The notes: generated by a model from the sequence alone, not told the origin. Counted from the stretch's first letter, positions 14,780-23,870 are shown. The stretch is 64,000 bases of DNA from JBBQKG01 sp038326655 (GCA_038326655.1 JBBQKG010000016.1:1-64000); one strand, 5' to 3'. Translations and numbers: made by a program.

Positions 14780-15423
14780 GCGGCGCGCCGCATACGCGCA
14801 TCCGGCGCCTGCCGAAGCGGGGCGCATACGACCGCGAGACGATCGACACGATCCTGGACGAGGGCCTCGTGTGCCACCTCGGCTTCGTGCACGAGGAGCG
14901 GCCGGTCGTGATCCCGACGTTGTACGCCCGCGCGGGGGACGTCGTGTACGTGCACGGCTCGGCCGCGAGCCGCACGCTCCGCACCCTCGGGACCGGCGTC
15001 CGGGCGTGCCTCACGGTCACGCTCGTCGACGGGTTGGTGCTCGCGCGGTCGGCGTTTCACCATTCGGTCAACTACCGCTCGGTGGTGCTGTTCGGGACCG
15101 CCGCGCCAGTCAGCGACCGCGACGAGAAGCTCGGCGCGCTCGAGGCCTTCACGGAGCAGATGGTTCCCCGCCGCTGGGAAGACGTGAGGTGGCCGAGCGC
15201 GAAGGAGCTGCGCGCCACGTCGGTCCTGCGGATGCCGATCGAGGAGGCGTCGGCGAAGGTCCGCACGGGGCCGCCGGTCGACGATGAGGACGACTACGCA
15301 CTCGAGACATGGGCGGGCGTGCTTCCGATGCGGCTGGCGGCCGGAGTGCCCGAGCCTGATGCCCGGCTGCCCGCCGGGGTGAAGCCTCCGCGCTACGTCT
15401 CGCGCTACCGCCGCCCGCGCTGA
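14776..15423 (+). CDS. Pyridoxamine 5'-phosphate oxidase-like flavin-binding protein
   Basis: A 215-aa split-barrel protein. EGLVCHLGFVHEERPVVIPT and VYVHGSAASRTLRTL are typical of the PNPOx-like / nitroimidazole-resistance (NimA) group, which binds FMN, F420 or heme, and FHHSVNYRSVVLFGTAAPV closes the barrel. The TTG start overlaps the previous stop (TTGA), giving coupling with the small catalase. A shared role in redox detoxification is likely. The cofactor cannot be read from sequence. Confidence 0.85.
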   Translation: MSGAPHTRIRRLPKRGAYDRETIDTILDEGLVCHLGFVHEERPVVIPTLYARAGDVVYVHGSAASRTLRTLGTGVRACLTVTLVDGLVLARSAFHHSVNYRSVVLFGTAAPVSDRDEKLGALEAFTEQMVPRRWEDVRWPSAKELRATSVLRMPIEEASAKVRTGPPVDDEDDYALETWAGVLPMRLAAGVPEPDARLPAGVKPPRYVSRYRRPR

Positions 15424-15464
15424 GCGGGCGGCTATATGATCGGCCAGTCGATTTTCCGGGGGTA

Positions 15465-16709
15465 GTGGTGGGTCGTCTTCGAGCGCTGGCGTCACTCCTT
15501 GCGATCGTGATCGCCTCACTGGTCTGGGCCGGCCCGTCGAGTGCGTACAACTTCGGCTCGACCGTGCAGCAGCTCGCCCCTGAGCAGACCGTGTTCGACT
15601 GGAGCACGATGAACTGCGACGGCAACTTCGCGGCGGACTCGCCCGCGCGGGCTTGGAAGGACTCTGCGGGCAAGGTCCACCTGACGATCTCGAGCGACGC
15701 GAGCTACCAGATGACCGGCGCGGGCCTCAATGCCGTCGCCGTCGATTGCTCGCATGTCGTCCTGGGCTCCGCGCATAACGCCGATCCCGCTCAGTACGAC
15801 GACCACCAGTGGCTTCATTCGCCCTATACCGTGGACGGCAGCAAGGTCTACGCGCTGGTCCACGACGAGTACCACGGATGGGAACACCCCGGCGAGTGCT
15901 CGGGTCCGGGCCCCAGCCAGCCAAAGGTGCTCACGACGCCGGCTTCGAGCTTCAACCCGGGGTGCTGGTACAACTCGATCACGTTCGCCAGCTCGACCGA
16001 CGGTGGCTACACGTTCACCCACGCGGTCCCGCCGGCCCACCTGGTGGCGAGCGTCCCGTACACATACTCGCAGAGCACGGCCGCGTACGGCTATTTCTCC
16101 CCGAGCAACGTCGTCAAGAATTCAGACGGCTTCTACTACATGGTGTTTCAGGCCGAGCCCTACGGCGTCCAGCAGTTAGGCGCCTGCGAGGCGCGCACGA
16201 AGAACCCGACCAACCCGACTTCCTGGCGCGCATGGAACGGCACCGGTTACACGGTTCAGTTCATCAACCCGTACACGAATCCGCAACCGCCCGAGGGCCA
16301 CGTCTGCGCGCCGGTCGCCGTGACCGAGATCGACAAGATGGTGCAGAGCCTGACCTACAACTCCTATTTCAAGAAATACCTGCTGATCGGCCAGAGCTAT
16401 GACTGGGACGCGACGCGCCAGCAATACGTGTACGGGGTCTACTACTCGACCTCCACCGATCTGCTGACCTGGAGCCACCGCACGCTCCTGATGGAGGCGG
16501 TCCTACCCTGGACCTATCAGTGCGGGGGCGACAACCCGATCGCATATCCGGTCGCGCTCAATCCGCAAAGCACAGACCGCAACTTCGGGACCACGGGTCA
16601 GTCCACGTATCTCTACTTCACGCGGTTCAACTACGTCAACTGCGCGGGAAACTACGACCTGGACTTGATCCGGATCCCGTTCAAGTTCCTCTCGGCGACC
16701 GGGTCCTGA
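15465..16709 (+). CDS. Secreted beta-propeller-like protein of unknown function
   Basis: A Sec signal peptide (LRALASLLAIVIASLVWAGP, cleavage near SSA-YN) leads into 385 residues rich in Tyr, Ser, Asn and Trp. Repeating blades such as FASSTDGGYTFTHA, YSTSTDLLTWSHRTLLM and YLYFTRFNYVNC resemble glycosidase-type five-bladed propellers (GH43/sialidase-like), but I see no firm catalytic triad. TATGAT at 15435-15440 is a good -10 box and GGGGG precedes the start. It is likely an extracellular carbohydrate-related protein, at low certainty for function. Confidence 0.7.
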   Translation: MVGRLRALASLLAIVIASLVWAGPSSAYNFGSTVQQLAPEQTVFDWSTMNCDGNFAADSPARAWKDSAGKVHLTISSDASYQMTGAGLNAVAVDCSHVVLGSAHNADPAQYDDHQWLHSPYTVDGSKVYALVHDEYHGWEHPGECSGPGPSQPKVLTTPASSFNPGCWYNSITFASSTDGGYTFTHAVPPAHLVASVPYTYSQSTAAYGYFSPSNVVKNSDGFYYMVFQAEPYGVQQLGACEARTKNPTNPTSWRAWNGTGYTVQFINPYTNPQPPEGHVCAPVAVTEIDKMVQSLTYNSYFKKYLLIGQSYDWDATRQQYVYGVYYSTSTDLLTWSHRTLLMEAVLPWTYQCGGDNPIAYPVALNPQSTDRNFGTTGQSTYLYFTRFNYVNCAGNYDLDLIRIPFKFLSATGS

Positions 16710-16716
16710 GCGCCGG

Positions 16717-17139
16717 TCACCCGGCCGGCGCCTGCTCCGCCTCGCGGGCGAGCCCCTCCGCGGTCTGCGCGATGAAGCGCTGAAACTGCCGGCGCGCGAG
16801 CGCGCCTGTCCCGGGCAGCTTCGGGCGGAAGCTGCTGCGCCAACGGATCTCGGTGCCCTCGCCGGCGGGCGCGAGCGTCACCTCCGCGCGATAGTCGCGG
16901 ATCGGGATCCCGGACACGAGCTCGTATCCGAATCGCCGCGGCGGCTCGAATGCCGTCACGCGCTCCCGGGTCGTGCGGCGGCCCCTCCGGAAGCGCCTGA
17001 GCTCGCCATCGCCCTCGCCCTCCTCGACCATGGCGTCGTCGAACGGCGCCCACCGCGACCAGCTCCGGGCGTCCGCGAGCAGCGCCCAGACCCGCTCGGG
17101 CGAGGCACCGGACCGCGCGGTCACGTCGATCTGCTGCAC
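16717..17139 (-). CDS. SRPBCC (START-like) family protein
   Basis: A 140-aa single-domain protein. The opening QQIDVTARSGASPERVWALL and the GTEIRWRSSFRPKLPG strand are hallmarks of the polyketide cyclase/dehydrase-like SRPBCC fold, which holds a hydrophobic ligand in a deep pocket. The ligand is unknown. It lies 8 bases beyond the secreted propeller gene on the other strand and upstream of nothing obvious; the SCP2-like lipid-binding protein is its neighbour on the same strand. Confidence 0.85.
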   Translation of the reverse strand: MQQIDVTARSGASPERVWALLADARSWSRWAPFDDAMVEEGEGDGELRRFRRGRRTTRERVTAFEPPRRFGYELVSGIPIRDYRAEVTLAPAGEGTEIRWRSSFRPKLPGTGALARRQFQRFIAQTAEGLAREAEQAPAG

Positions 17140-17188
17140 GCTCAGCGCTTGATCCCGGCGGGGTGGTACAGGACCTGAGCGTCCGGCA

Positions 17189-17611
17189 TCAAACGACCAG
17201 ATGCGGGTACTCGCGCTCCAGCATCTCGCGGTAGAGCGCGAACACGGGCTTCGTGATCGGGATCAGCTTGAGCGCCGCCTTCATGTCGCCGGAGCTCTTG
17301 ATGCGGCGCCGGGCAAGCGCGACCGGGACGTTCTCCTTGCCCTGGAAGTACTTGTTCGCGACATCGGAGTTCATCGTCATCTCGACCTGCGGATCCCAGT
17401 CGACCGCGTCGGTCCATTTCCAGCGGAGGTTCTGATCGCCGCCCGAGTCGTCGTAGGTGATGTTGACGACCGCGTCCTGGTCCGGGAACTCGAATCGCTG
17501 GGGCACCCGCGCGTCGCGGAGCTTCGGGCCCATCTCCGGATCGGTGCTCATGATCGCGAACACTCGGTCCATGACCTCTCGGAACTCGGCCGGCGAGCGG
17601 AACTCTGTCAT
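17189..17611 (-). CDS. SCP2 sterol-binding-domain protein
   Basis: A 140-aa protein beginning MTEFRSPAEFREVMDRVFAI. The WDPQVEMTMNSDVANKYFQG strand and the KSSGDMKAALKLIPITKPVF tail fit the SCP2/sterol-carrier fold, a lipid-binding pocket domain. The ATG at 17611 is preferred over an upstream start because TAGACT lies 8 bases before it. Next to an SRPBCC protein, it suggests handling of hydrophobic metabolites. Ligand unknown. Confidence 0.8.
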   Translation of the reverse strand: MTEFRSPAEFREVMDRVFAIMSTDPEMGPKLRDARVPQRFEFPDQDAVVNITYDDSGGDQNLRWKWTDAVDWDPQVEMTMNSDVANKYFQGKENVPVALARRRIKSSGDMKAALKLIPITKPVFALYREMLEREYPHLVV

Positions 17612-17619
17612 CGGCCGCG

Positions 17620-17625
17620 AGTCTA
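17620..17625 (-). promoter_or_regulatory. -10 box (TAGACT) of a probable leaderless transcript
   Basis: On the minus strand TAGACT stands 8 bases before the ATG at 17611, the same hexamer and spacing as before the cyclase gene at 7125. Confidence 0.4.
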
Positions 17626-17670
17626 GCCTCGCGGCCGCGCCGGCGCCACGACACCGATGCCGGACTTCCG

Positions 17671-17699
17671 TTGCCACAAATCGCGGGGTGGCCTACAGT
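17671..17699 (+). promoter_or_regulatory. Housekeeping-type promoter of the 636-aa secreted protein
   Basis: TTGCCA (17671-17676) and TACAGT (17694-17699) are separated by exactly 17 bases. Transcription would start near 17706, giving a leader of about 40 bases before the GTG at 17747. Confidence 0.5.
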
Positions 17700-17746
17700 G
17701 AGGCTCGACCCGGGCAGAGACGTACGGAAGCTCCACCTGCCGGGCC

Positions 17747-19657
17747 GTGGAAGGACGCAGAAGATTGAGGACTCTTGGCAGGGTGCTTGTGAGCGCCGCG
17801 GCATGTGCCGCCGTGGCTGGCGCTGCACTGCCCGCGTCGGCCGAGCGCCGGGTCGCCGCATCTCGCCCGTCCTGCGACGCGTCGATCCTGCGCGCGAGGC
17901 CCCACGAGACGAGTGTCGACGAGCTCAGGTCGCTGACGCGGCCGGGTGCAGAGGCGCGGCGCAAGGGCGCGCGGAGTCGCGTGTACGCGCTCGAAGGCGA
18001 CCTCGTCGGCATGCGGGCCGCCGGCGCCGCGATCGACCTGGTCCTTGCCCAGCCCGGCAATTCGGCGCATACGATCAGGGCCCGCGTCGGAGCCGCCGCA
18101 TGCGGGAAGTCCAGGCGCACCGAGAAGCTTCGTGCGGCGGTGCGAAGGGCACGCGCCGCGCTGATCGGTTCCTGCGGCCGGCCGGGCGGGACGGCGGTCG
18201 CGAAGCTCGAGGGTGCGGCCAGGATCACGAGCGCGACGTCGTTCCGCGGTGGCGCCCGCAACGGCATCGAGCTTCGCCCGGTGCTGGGGTTCCACACCGG
18301 GCACTGCGGTCGGCCGCCTGTGCCGGTGACGAGCTCCGCGCCCCTGCCGGCCGGGCCTGCCGGCGCGGCCGGGCCACTGCCTTCCGAGATGCCACCCCAG
18401 CCCGAGCCACAGCCACAACCCGAGCCCCAGCCGCCGCCAGAGCCGAATCCGCCGTGCACCGACACCTTGAGCGCAGGCGCGATCGAGGCGGAGGCGAACC
18501 GGAAGCCGGGTCGCGTGATCTGCCTGGAGACCGCCTACTACTCGGAGCCCGGCGACGCCGTGATCTCGATCTACCAGGACGACGTTCGGATCCAGGCCGC
18601 GCCGGACGCCCACCCGATCGTGTGCGGCCGGTTCATCCTGCGCGGATCTGGCAGCACGGTCGCGCGCGACGTGACCGTCGATGCCTCCTGCGCCACCTAT
18701 TTCAACGAGGCCTCCCCTTTCAACCTCGCGGGCGGCCGGTATCCGTCGGTGCCCGTGCCCCGGAGCTGGCTGGCCGACTTCGACGGGACCGGCTTGGGCC
18801 CGCTTGCGCTCAGCCGGAGCTGGGAGCACGGCAAGCCAATCTTCAGGGCAAGCGCCGCAGACCCGGTGACTGGCACGTTCCGGATCGCGGACGCCTCGCA
18901 ATGCTTCAACGACCCGGTCGGGTGTGAGCACTGGCAGCCGGCGGATCCCGTGCACCGCGTGGCCGACGAGACCTCGCCCGCGCCGGAGGCGCTTCCGATT
19001 CCCGCCGGAGTCGCGTGTCCGGGGCTGCCGCTCGTTGACGACGAGCACGACCGCTCACTCACGATCGTGTCAGCCGACGGGAAGACCGCCTGGGACCTCT
19101 GGCACTGCACCCATGCGGCGACCCCGGCCGAGCCCTGGTACACGGCAGGCGTCGGGACCAAGTGGAGGGTCGACCCCGACGACCCCGACAGCTACGGGTA
19201 CCAGAGCGGTCCCAGCAACTCCTCGCGCGCGTCGGGGATGCCGCTCGTGAGCACCACGATCACGCCGCGCGAGGCGGTCGAGGGAATCCACCACCCGCTC
19301 GGCCTCACCGTCAAGAGCGTCTCCGACGGCTATGTCGGCCCACCGGCCTCGCACAGCGATGGCTGCAGTGGTTGCTCGCACCTGAGCTACGGGATGCTGT
19401 TCGCGCTGGATCCCGGCTTCCGGCTGCCCGATGACGCGACGATCGGCGAGGTGAACGTGGTCCAGGCGATGCAGCGGTATGGCGTCTATGTCGTCGACAA
19501 GGGACCGTTGTTCGAGCTCGACGGAAGCCCGAACGAGCCGAGCGACCCGCCCGCCTCCGATTCGCTCTGGGACACCGCCGGCGTGGGGCTCACGCGACTC
19601 GGCATCAAGCCGAGCGACCTGCGCTACGTGCCGATGCCGGGCTCGCCCGAGCCTTAG
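17747..19657 (+). CDS. Large secreted protein of unknown function with Pro-rich linker
   Basis: The N-terminus is a signal peptide (RTLGRVLVSAAACAAVAGAA, cleavage near ASA-ER). An Arg/Ala-rich first region of about 180 residues is followed by a proline linker (PQPEPQPQPEPQPPPEP, near residue 225), then a C-terminal region of about 400 residues. That region has many paired Cys and repeated acidic loops such as VDPDDPDSYGYQSG and HSDGCSGCSHLSYGMLFALD. I recognise no named domain. The layout suggests a cell-surface or extracellular protein with two folded parts held apart by a stiff linker. The TTG at 17765 is an alternative start. Confidence 0.7.
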   Translation: MEGRRRLRTLGRVLVSAAACAAVAGAALPASAERRVAASRPSCDASILRARPHETSVDELRSLTRPGAEARRKGARSRVYALEGDLVGMRAAGAAIDLVLAQPGNSAHTIRARVGAAACGKSRRTEKLRAAVRRARAALIGSCGRPGGTAVAKLEGAARITSATSFRGGARNGIELRPVLGFHTGHCGRPPVPVTSSAPLPAGPAGAAGPLPSEMPPQPEPQPQPEPQPPPEPNPPCTDTLSAGAIEAEANRKPGRVICLETAYYSEPGDAVISIYQDDVRIQAAPDAHPIVCGRFILRGSGSTVARDVTVDASCATYFNEASPFNLAGGRYPSVPVPRSWLADFDGTGLGPLALSRSWEHGKPIFRASAADPVTGTFRIADASQCFNDPVGCEHWQPADPVHRVADETSPAPEALPIPAGVACPGLPLVDDEHDRSLTIVSADGKTAWDLWHCTHAATPAEPWYTAGVGTKWRVDPDDPDSYGYQSGPSNSSRASGMPLVSTTITPREAVEGIHHPLGLTVKSVSDGYVGPPASHSDGCSGCSHLSYGMLFALDPGFRLPDDATIGEVNVVQAMQRYGVYVVDKGPLFELDGSPNEPSDPPASDSLWDTAGVGLTRLGIKPSDLRYVPMPGSPEP

Positions 19658-19676
19658 AGGCTCAGCGGGGCCCGAG

Positions 19677-20411
19677 CTAGCCGCGTGCGGTGCGCGCCGC
19701 TTGCGCGCTGTGAGCGGGGTCCACGACGTACGCGAAGGTAGTCTCGATCGCCGTCCTGACGACGTCGTCGGGATCGATCGGGAAGACCTGAGGCACGCCC
19801 GGGGCCAGCTCCCGCACACCCGCTGCGACCCGGGCCAGGTGCATCGCGCCGAGGCCCTGCGCATAGAGGTGGTTGGCGAGGTAGTCGGGGTCCGTGACGC
19901 GGAATATGCCCTCTTCGGCACCGGCGGCGAGCACGCGAGAAAGCCGCGACAGGCACGACGACATGCTCTGGCCGAGCCGGAACAGCACCCCTTCCGAGAC
20001 ACGCTCGCCGAGCTCCTCGAACGGGCGGCGCATGAGCGACAGCGCGCAGTCGAGGAAGGCGGGGTACTCGAGGCAGAAGCCGACGTAGCGCTCGCTCACC
20101 TCACGCAGCTGCGTGAGGGGGTCAAGCGCCTCGTCCACCTCCGCGAAGCGCTCCGCGAGCTCGGACAGGTAGTGCGTCACGGTCAGGACGAAGAGCTCTT
20201 CCTGTGAGGCGAAGTGCCGGTAGATCAGGGCCTTGTTGATGCCGACCGCGCGCGCGATCTCCTCCATCGGAGCGTCCTGGACGCCGCGCTCGTCGAACAG
20301 GGCGCGCGTCGCCTCGACGATCTCGCGTTCCCGCTCGCGTCTCGCATTCGCCCGCGTGCGCGGGCGAACGCGGCCCTGGCCATTTGCAGAATCGGTCGCC
20401 ACATCGTTCAT
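19677..20411 (-). CDS. TetR/AcrR-family transcriptional regulator
   Basis: A 244-aa repressor-type protein. The N-terminal helix-turn-helix reads IVEATRALFDERGVQDAPMEEIARAVGI…NKALIYRHFASQEELF, the classic TetR DNA-binding domain. The C-terminal ligand-binding domain is helical. The ATG at 20411 (MNDVATDS) is chosen over an upstream ATG that would add a hydrophobic non-family stretch. A palindrome 60-80 bases upstream (20473-20488) is a good candidate for its own operator. The usual divergent target gene appears to be lost or decayed. Confidence 0.9.
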   Translation of the reverse strand: MNDVATDSANGQGRVRPRTRANARREREREIVEATRALFDERGVQDAPMEEIARAVGINKALIYRHFASQEELFVLTVTHYLSELAERFAEVDEALDPLTQLREVSERYVGFCLEYPAFLDCALSLMRRPFEELGERVSEGVLFRLGQSMSSCLSRLSRVLAAGAEEGIFRVTDPDYLANHLYAQGLGAMHLARVAAGVRELAPGVPQVFPIDPDDVVRTAIETTFAYVVDPAHSAQAARTARG

Positions 20412-20457
20412 GATAGCGAGGGACAACGACGGAGACAAAATAATTTTCAATATGGGG

Positions 20458-20488
20458 TTGACAAGTGTTTACAACTGTGGATACAGTT
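20458..20488. promoter_or_regulatory. Promoter with operator-like palindrome upstream of the TetR gene
   Basis: TTGACA (20458-20463), a perfect -35, faces right and is followed 16-17 bases later by GATACA/ATACAG. Overlapping the -10 is the inverted repeat AACTGT-GGAT-ACAGTT (20473-20488). On the minus strand TTGTCA and TATTTT, 16 bases apart, give a candidate promoter for the TetR gene. The local DNA is AT-rich. This is a typical TetR-controlled bidirectional region. Confidence 0.55.
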
Positions 20489-20661
20489 CGCACCCACGGC
20501 GCTGAAGCCCATTGCAAAACCCCTCCTGCACCAGGGGCTTGGGCGGTTCGGGGAGGATCGCGTCGGAAAGGCTCGCGCCGTCGCGGTAGCTGACATCGGC
20601 GATCTGCGGCGGCGCAGCTTCTGAATCACGGCGGTGCGCCGCCGGTCCCGGAACCGGGACT

Positions 20662-20823
20662 TTGAAAGGAAAGCTCGAGAACATCGCAGCAAGCGTCGAG
20701 GCGGATTCTTCGTACGAGCTCGAGATCGTGCCGGCGACAGCCGTGTACGGGCCACAGCGCGAAGCCGGCGCGGTGACGATGCAGAAGATCGACGTCTCGC
20801 TGCCGGTCGTGAACGTGGGTTGA
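20662..20823 (+). other. Short open frame, possible gene remnant under the TetR-type promoter
   Basis: A TTG-started 53-codon frame reads LKGKLENIAASVEADSSYEL… to …MQKIDVSLPVVNVG. The amino-acid use looks protein-like (alternating acidic, Val and Ile strands), unlike the Arg-rich shadows on this strand. It is followed by a strong terminator. Together with the rightward promoter at 20458, it may be the 3' end of a gene once controlled by the TetR regulator. I recognise no family, and the 170 bases before it hold no coding signal. Confidence 0.3.
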
Positions 20824-20889
20824 GCTTCCCGCTGACGCGGGAAACAGGGGGAACACGCTGGATTCGCCCTTGGATCCGGTCCATGGACA

Positions 20890-20919
20890 GCGAAAGGCCC
20901 GCTTCGGCGGGCCTTTCGC
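20890..20919. terminator. Strong bidirectional hairpin terminator
   Basis: GCGAAAGGCCCGC (20890-20902) pairs perfectly over 13 bp with GCGGGCCTTTCGC (20907-20919) around a TTCG tetraloop. It lies 26 bases past the stop of the sugar dehydrogenase and after the short plus-strand frame, so it can serve both. Confidence 0.8.
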
Positions 20920-20945
20920 GATCGTTTCGCAGCTTTCTTGCCTGT

Positions 20946-22847
20946 TCAGGGCACGAACACGCCCTGGTCGAGGAAGACGCTGTTGGGCGTCGTCGAGGCG
21001 ACGCCGTCCGCGCCCCCGTCCAGGACCTGGACGGCACCGAGCTGCCAGATCGAGCGCTTTCCCTCCTTGATCGCACCCGGCGTGAGGGCGTCGACCGTCG
21101 TGGCCAGCGAGCAAGTCGCGCCGGTCGCCGGGTCGGCGGTCGCCGCGCAGGCGGCTGTCGCCGAGTAGGGCAGGTCCGTCATCGTTCCGGCCGGCGAGCT
21201 GCCGGCGCCGTTGTCGGTGTCGGTGATCCGGACGTCGAGCCTCGCGCTCAGCTGCCCGGTGTAGTCGGAGAGGTCGGCGCGCCTGCGGACGTCGGTGACG
21301 TTCAGCGTGAGCGCGACGTCCGCCTCGTCCTGCGACGTCGAGGGATTGCCGACTACGGCGGCGATTCGCAGCATGCCGATCGAATTCGCGTCCTTGCCGT
21401 TTGCGTCGAACGTGCCGACCGTGAGCGCGGCCGACGACTGCGCCGGCGGTGCGCAGGAGCCGTACGCGAGGGGCGCCCCGTGCATCCTGTTGGCCGCCGT
21501 GCAGGGCGTGTACGCCGGCACCAGCGAGGCACGCATCGGAGTTGCTCCGCGCGGGCGCGCGTAGCCTCGGGGCGCACCGGTGTAGGAGATGCGATGCACC
21601 TCCTGGCCGGGGGCGTTCCAGGTGATGTAGTAGAGCGCCTGTTCGGGCCCGTTCGGGCCGAACTTCATCTCGTTGATGCTGTAGGCGCCCAGGCCCTGCG
21701 CGAAATCGGACTGCGACCAGGTCCCGTCGCGGTTCGGCGTGAGCACGAACATCTTTCCGCAGACCAGGTCTCCGAAGAGGTAGCGACCGTCGTAGGCGGC
21801 GGGCCAGATCCCGTCCGGCACGAACGCGGCCGCGGTGACAGCCATGCAGCCGCTTGCGTGGCTGTAGTCGAAGAGCGGGTTGGTCATGCCGGCCGGCGGC
21901 GCCCCGCAGTCGGTGGTGGAACCCGTCGCGCAGTGTCCCTCGCGGACGTTCCAGCCGTAGTCCGCGCCAGCCTTGCCGACGTCGATCTCCTCCCAGTCGA
22001 TCTCGCCCACGTCGTTGATGAAGAAGCGGGTGCCGGTCGCGTTCGGGTCGAACGCGAGCCGGTACGGGTTGCGGAGGCCCCAGGCGAAGGTCTCCTGGCA
22101 CTTCTTGCCCGGGTCGGTCACGCCGGTCGCGGCGCAGCGCGCACTGTCGGAGCCCTGGTAGGGGTTCGACGGGGGGATCGCTCCGTCGCGGGTGATCCGG
22201 AGCACCTTGCCGAGCAACACGTTTTGGTCGCGCGAGGCGGCGTTGTAGCGGTCGCACCAGACCGGGTCTGTGTACTGGCAGCCGCCGTCGCCCGTGCTTG
22301 CATACAGGTATCCGTCGTGGCCGAAGTGCAGGTCCGCGCCGATGTGGTAGCCCTCCGGCGCCGGGATGTTGTCGATCAGGACCTGTTCGCTCGCGGGGTC
22401 GATGACGTCGTTGTCACCGAGCACGAAGCGCGACACGCGGTTCACCGGCAGGAGCGTGTCGCCGTTGCTGCCGTACTGGCAGGCGCCGAGCTTCTTCCAC
22501 GTGTAATAGAGGTAGACGAAGTGGTTCGTCGTGAAGGCGGGGTCGACGGCGACGCTCATCAGCCCCCGCTCCTGGTCGGAGCACACCTTCGCCGAGATGT
22601 CGAGCGCCGCCTGCGCCTGTAGGGCGCCGTTCTCGAAGACGTACACGGTGCCGCCCTCGGCGCCGATCAGCATGCGCCCGTCGGGCGTGAAGGCGAGCGT
22701 CGTGGGCCGGTCGAGCCCGGTCACGACGGTCTGGTCGGTGAAACCCGAGGGCAGCGTCGGGGCGGCCACGGACGGTCCGGCGATGGCCAGCATCGCGGTG
22801 ATCGACAACACCGTCACGACGGCGGCTCGGACTGATCGGTGCTTCAA
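20946..22847 (-). CDS. Secreted PQQ-dependent sugar dehydrogenase (GSDH family)
   Basis: A signal peptide (RAAVVTVLSITAMLAIAGPS, cleavage near VAA-PT) is followed by a six-bladed soluble glucose/sorbosone dehydrogenase propeller: GLDRPTTLAFTPDGRMLIG, ERGLMSVAVDPAFTTNHFVY, YHIGADLHFGHDGYLYASTG, AWGLRNPYRLAFDP, FINDVGEIDWEEIDVGKAGA. These enzymes oxidise aldose sugars using PQQ outside the membrane. After residue about 420 comes a C-terminal beta domain of about 200 residues ending LDQGVFVP, probably for surface association. The TTG start at 22847 is favoured by AGGGG just upstream and by the signal peptide; a longer frame to 23015 has no coding character. Confidence 0.88.
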   Translation of the reverse strand: MKHRSVRAAVVTVLSITAMLAIAGPSVAAPTLPSGFTDQTVVTGLDRPTTLAFTPDGRMLIGAEGGTVYVFENGALQAQAALDISAKVCSDQERGLMSVAVDPAFTTNHFVYLYYTWKKLGACQYGSNGDTLLPVNRVSRFVLGDNDVIDPASEQVLIDNIPAPEGYHIGADLHFGHDGYLYASTGDGGCQYTDPVWCDRYNAASRDQNVLLGKVLRITRDGAIPPSNPYQGSDSARCAATGVTDPGKKCQETFAWGLRNPYRLAFDPNATGTRFFINDVGEIDWEEIDVGKAGADYGWNVREGHCATGSTTDCGAPPAGMTNPLFDYSHASGCMAVTAAAFVPDGIWPAAYDGRYLFGDLVCGKMFVLTPNRDGTWSQSDFAQGLGAYSINEMKFGPNGPEQALYYITWNAPGQEVHRISYTGAPRGYARPRGATPMRASLVPAYTPCTAANRMHGAPLAYGSCAPPAQSSAALTVGTFDANGKDANSIGMLRIAAVVGNPSTSQDEADVALTLNVTDVRRRADLSDYTGQLSARLDVRITDTDNGAGSSPAGTMTDLPYSATAACAATADPATGATCSLATTVDALTPGAIKEGKRSIWQLGAVQVLDGGADGVASTTPNSVFLDQGVFVP

Positions 22848-22938
22848 GTACCCCTGCTGCGCTCGAGGACGGGAACCCGATCGAAGGTAGCAGCGATCGG
22901 CCGGCCGCTGTGCGGGCGGAGCTCGAGCGGCCCGATTG

Positions 22939-23770
22939 CTAGGCCGGCCCGGCGGCGACCTGCGCAGCCCGGTCCAGGTGCGCGAGGATCGCCCCCGCCG
23001 TCTGCTCCTCTGCATCGGTGGCGAGGATGTGGCCGCAGTTGGGCAGCAGCACGAGATGCGCCCCCGGGATCAGCTTCGCGAGCCTGCGGCCATGCTCGGC
23101 CGGCACGAGCGCGTCGTCGAGCCCGTGCAGCACGAGCGTCGGCACGCCCTCCAGCTCGGCCAGGCGGGACCGGGTGTCGTGGCCCGCGATCGCGTCCATC
23201 TGGGCGTAGAGCGTGAGCGCCGACGTGTCGTCTGCGATCCGGCGCTCGAGGTCCTCGCGAAGGCGCTCCGGCTGCCGCTGCCGCGTGGCGGCGGCATAGA
23301 GCGCCGGCGCGACGAGCGGGAAGGTGCGCTTCGACCCGAGCAGCGGCCGCGCCGCGGAGGCCGCGATCAGGCGCCACGGTGGCGCCCCCGGCCGGCCGCC
23401 CGGTGTCGTGCAGGCAAGCACCACCGAGCGCACGCGCTCGCGGCGGTCGAGCGCGACGTGCTGGGCGATCATGCCGCCCATCGAGGCGCCGATCACGTGC
23501 GCCGAGTCCGCGCCGGCCGCATCGAGGACCCCGACCGCGTCGCCCGCGAGGCTGCGCATCGCAAGCCGCGATCGCACGGGGGCGGAGGCGCCGGTACCAC
23601 GGTTGTCGAGCAGGATCACACGGTGTCTCCGGCTTCAACCAGGGCAGCAGTCGATACCACAGCCTGGAGCTGGCACCGAGGCCCATGATCATCAGCACGG
23701 GCTCGCCGGGAGCGCCGTCTTCCAGCGGTCCCTGCTCGTGCCAGGCAATTGGTCCAGTTCTGTTCGTCAT
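22939..23770 (-). CDS. Alpha/beta hydrolase, interrupted by a frameshift
   Basis: The first part (MTNRTGPIAWHEQGPLEDG…, GEPVLMIMGLGASSRLWYRL, LPWLKPETP) is in one frame, and VILLDNRGTGASAPV to the stop at 22939 is in another. Joined, it is a normal alpha/beta hydrolase of about 276 aa: oxyanion region MGLGASS, nucleophile Ser in HVIGASMGGMIAQH, catalytic Asp in VLHGLDDALVP and His in PNCGHIL. The break is near 23619-23622; one base too many would explain it. It is close to the hydrolase half of the fusion at 46927 and is divergent from the secreted protein at 23871. Confidence 0.8.
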
Positions 23771-23870
23771 ACGAACGTCCGGGGAACAACCTCATCAAAG
23801 GGGAAGCGACACCCGATACGAAGAATAAGTTGCCCCAGTTGCTCAAGTACAGCTGACGGAGGAGGTAAGC

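Noticed and set aside
18410..18460. Tandem repeat of CCAG/CCCGAGCC units as a mobile or satellite repeat
   Set aside because: It is the coding sequence of the PQPEPQP linker in the secreted protein.
20634..22622. 662-codon open frame antisense to the sugar dehydrogenase
   Set aside because: Shadow frame; low complexity Arg/Val/Gly and no start site.
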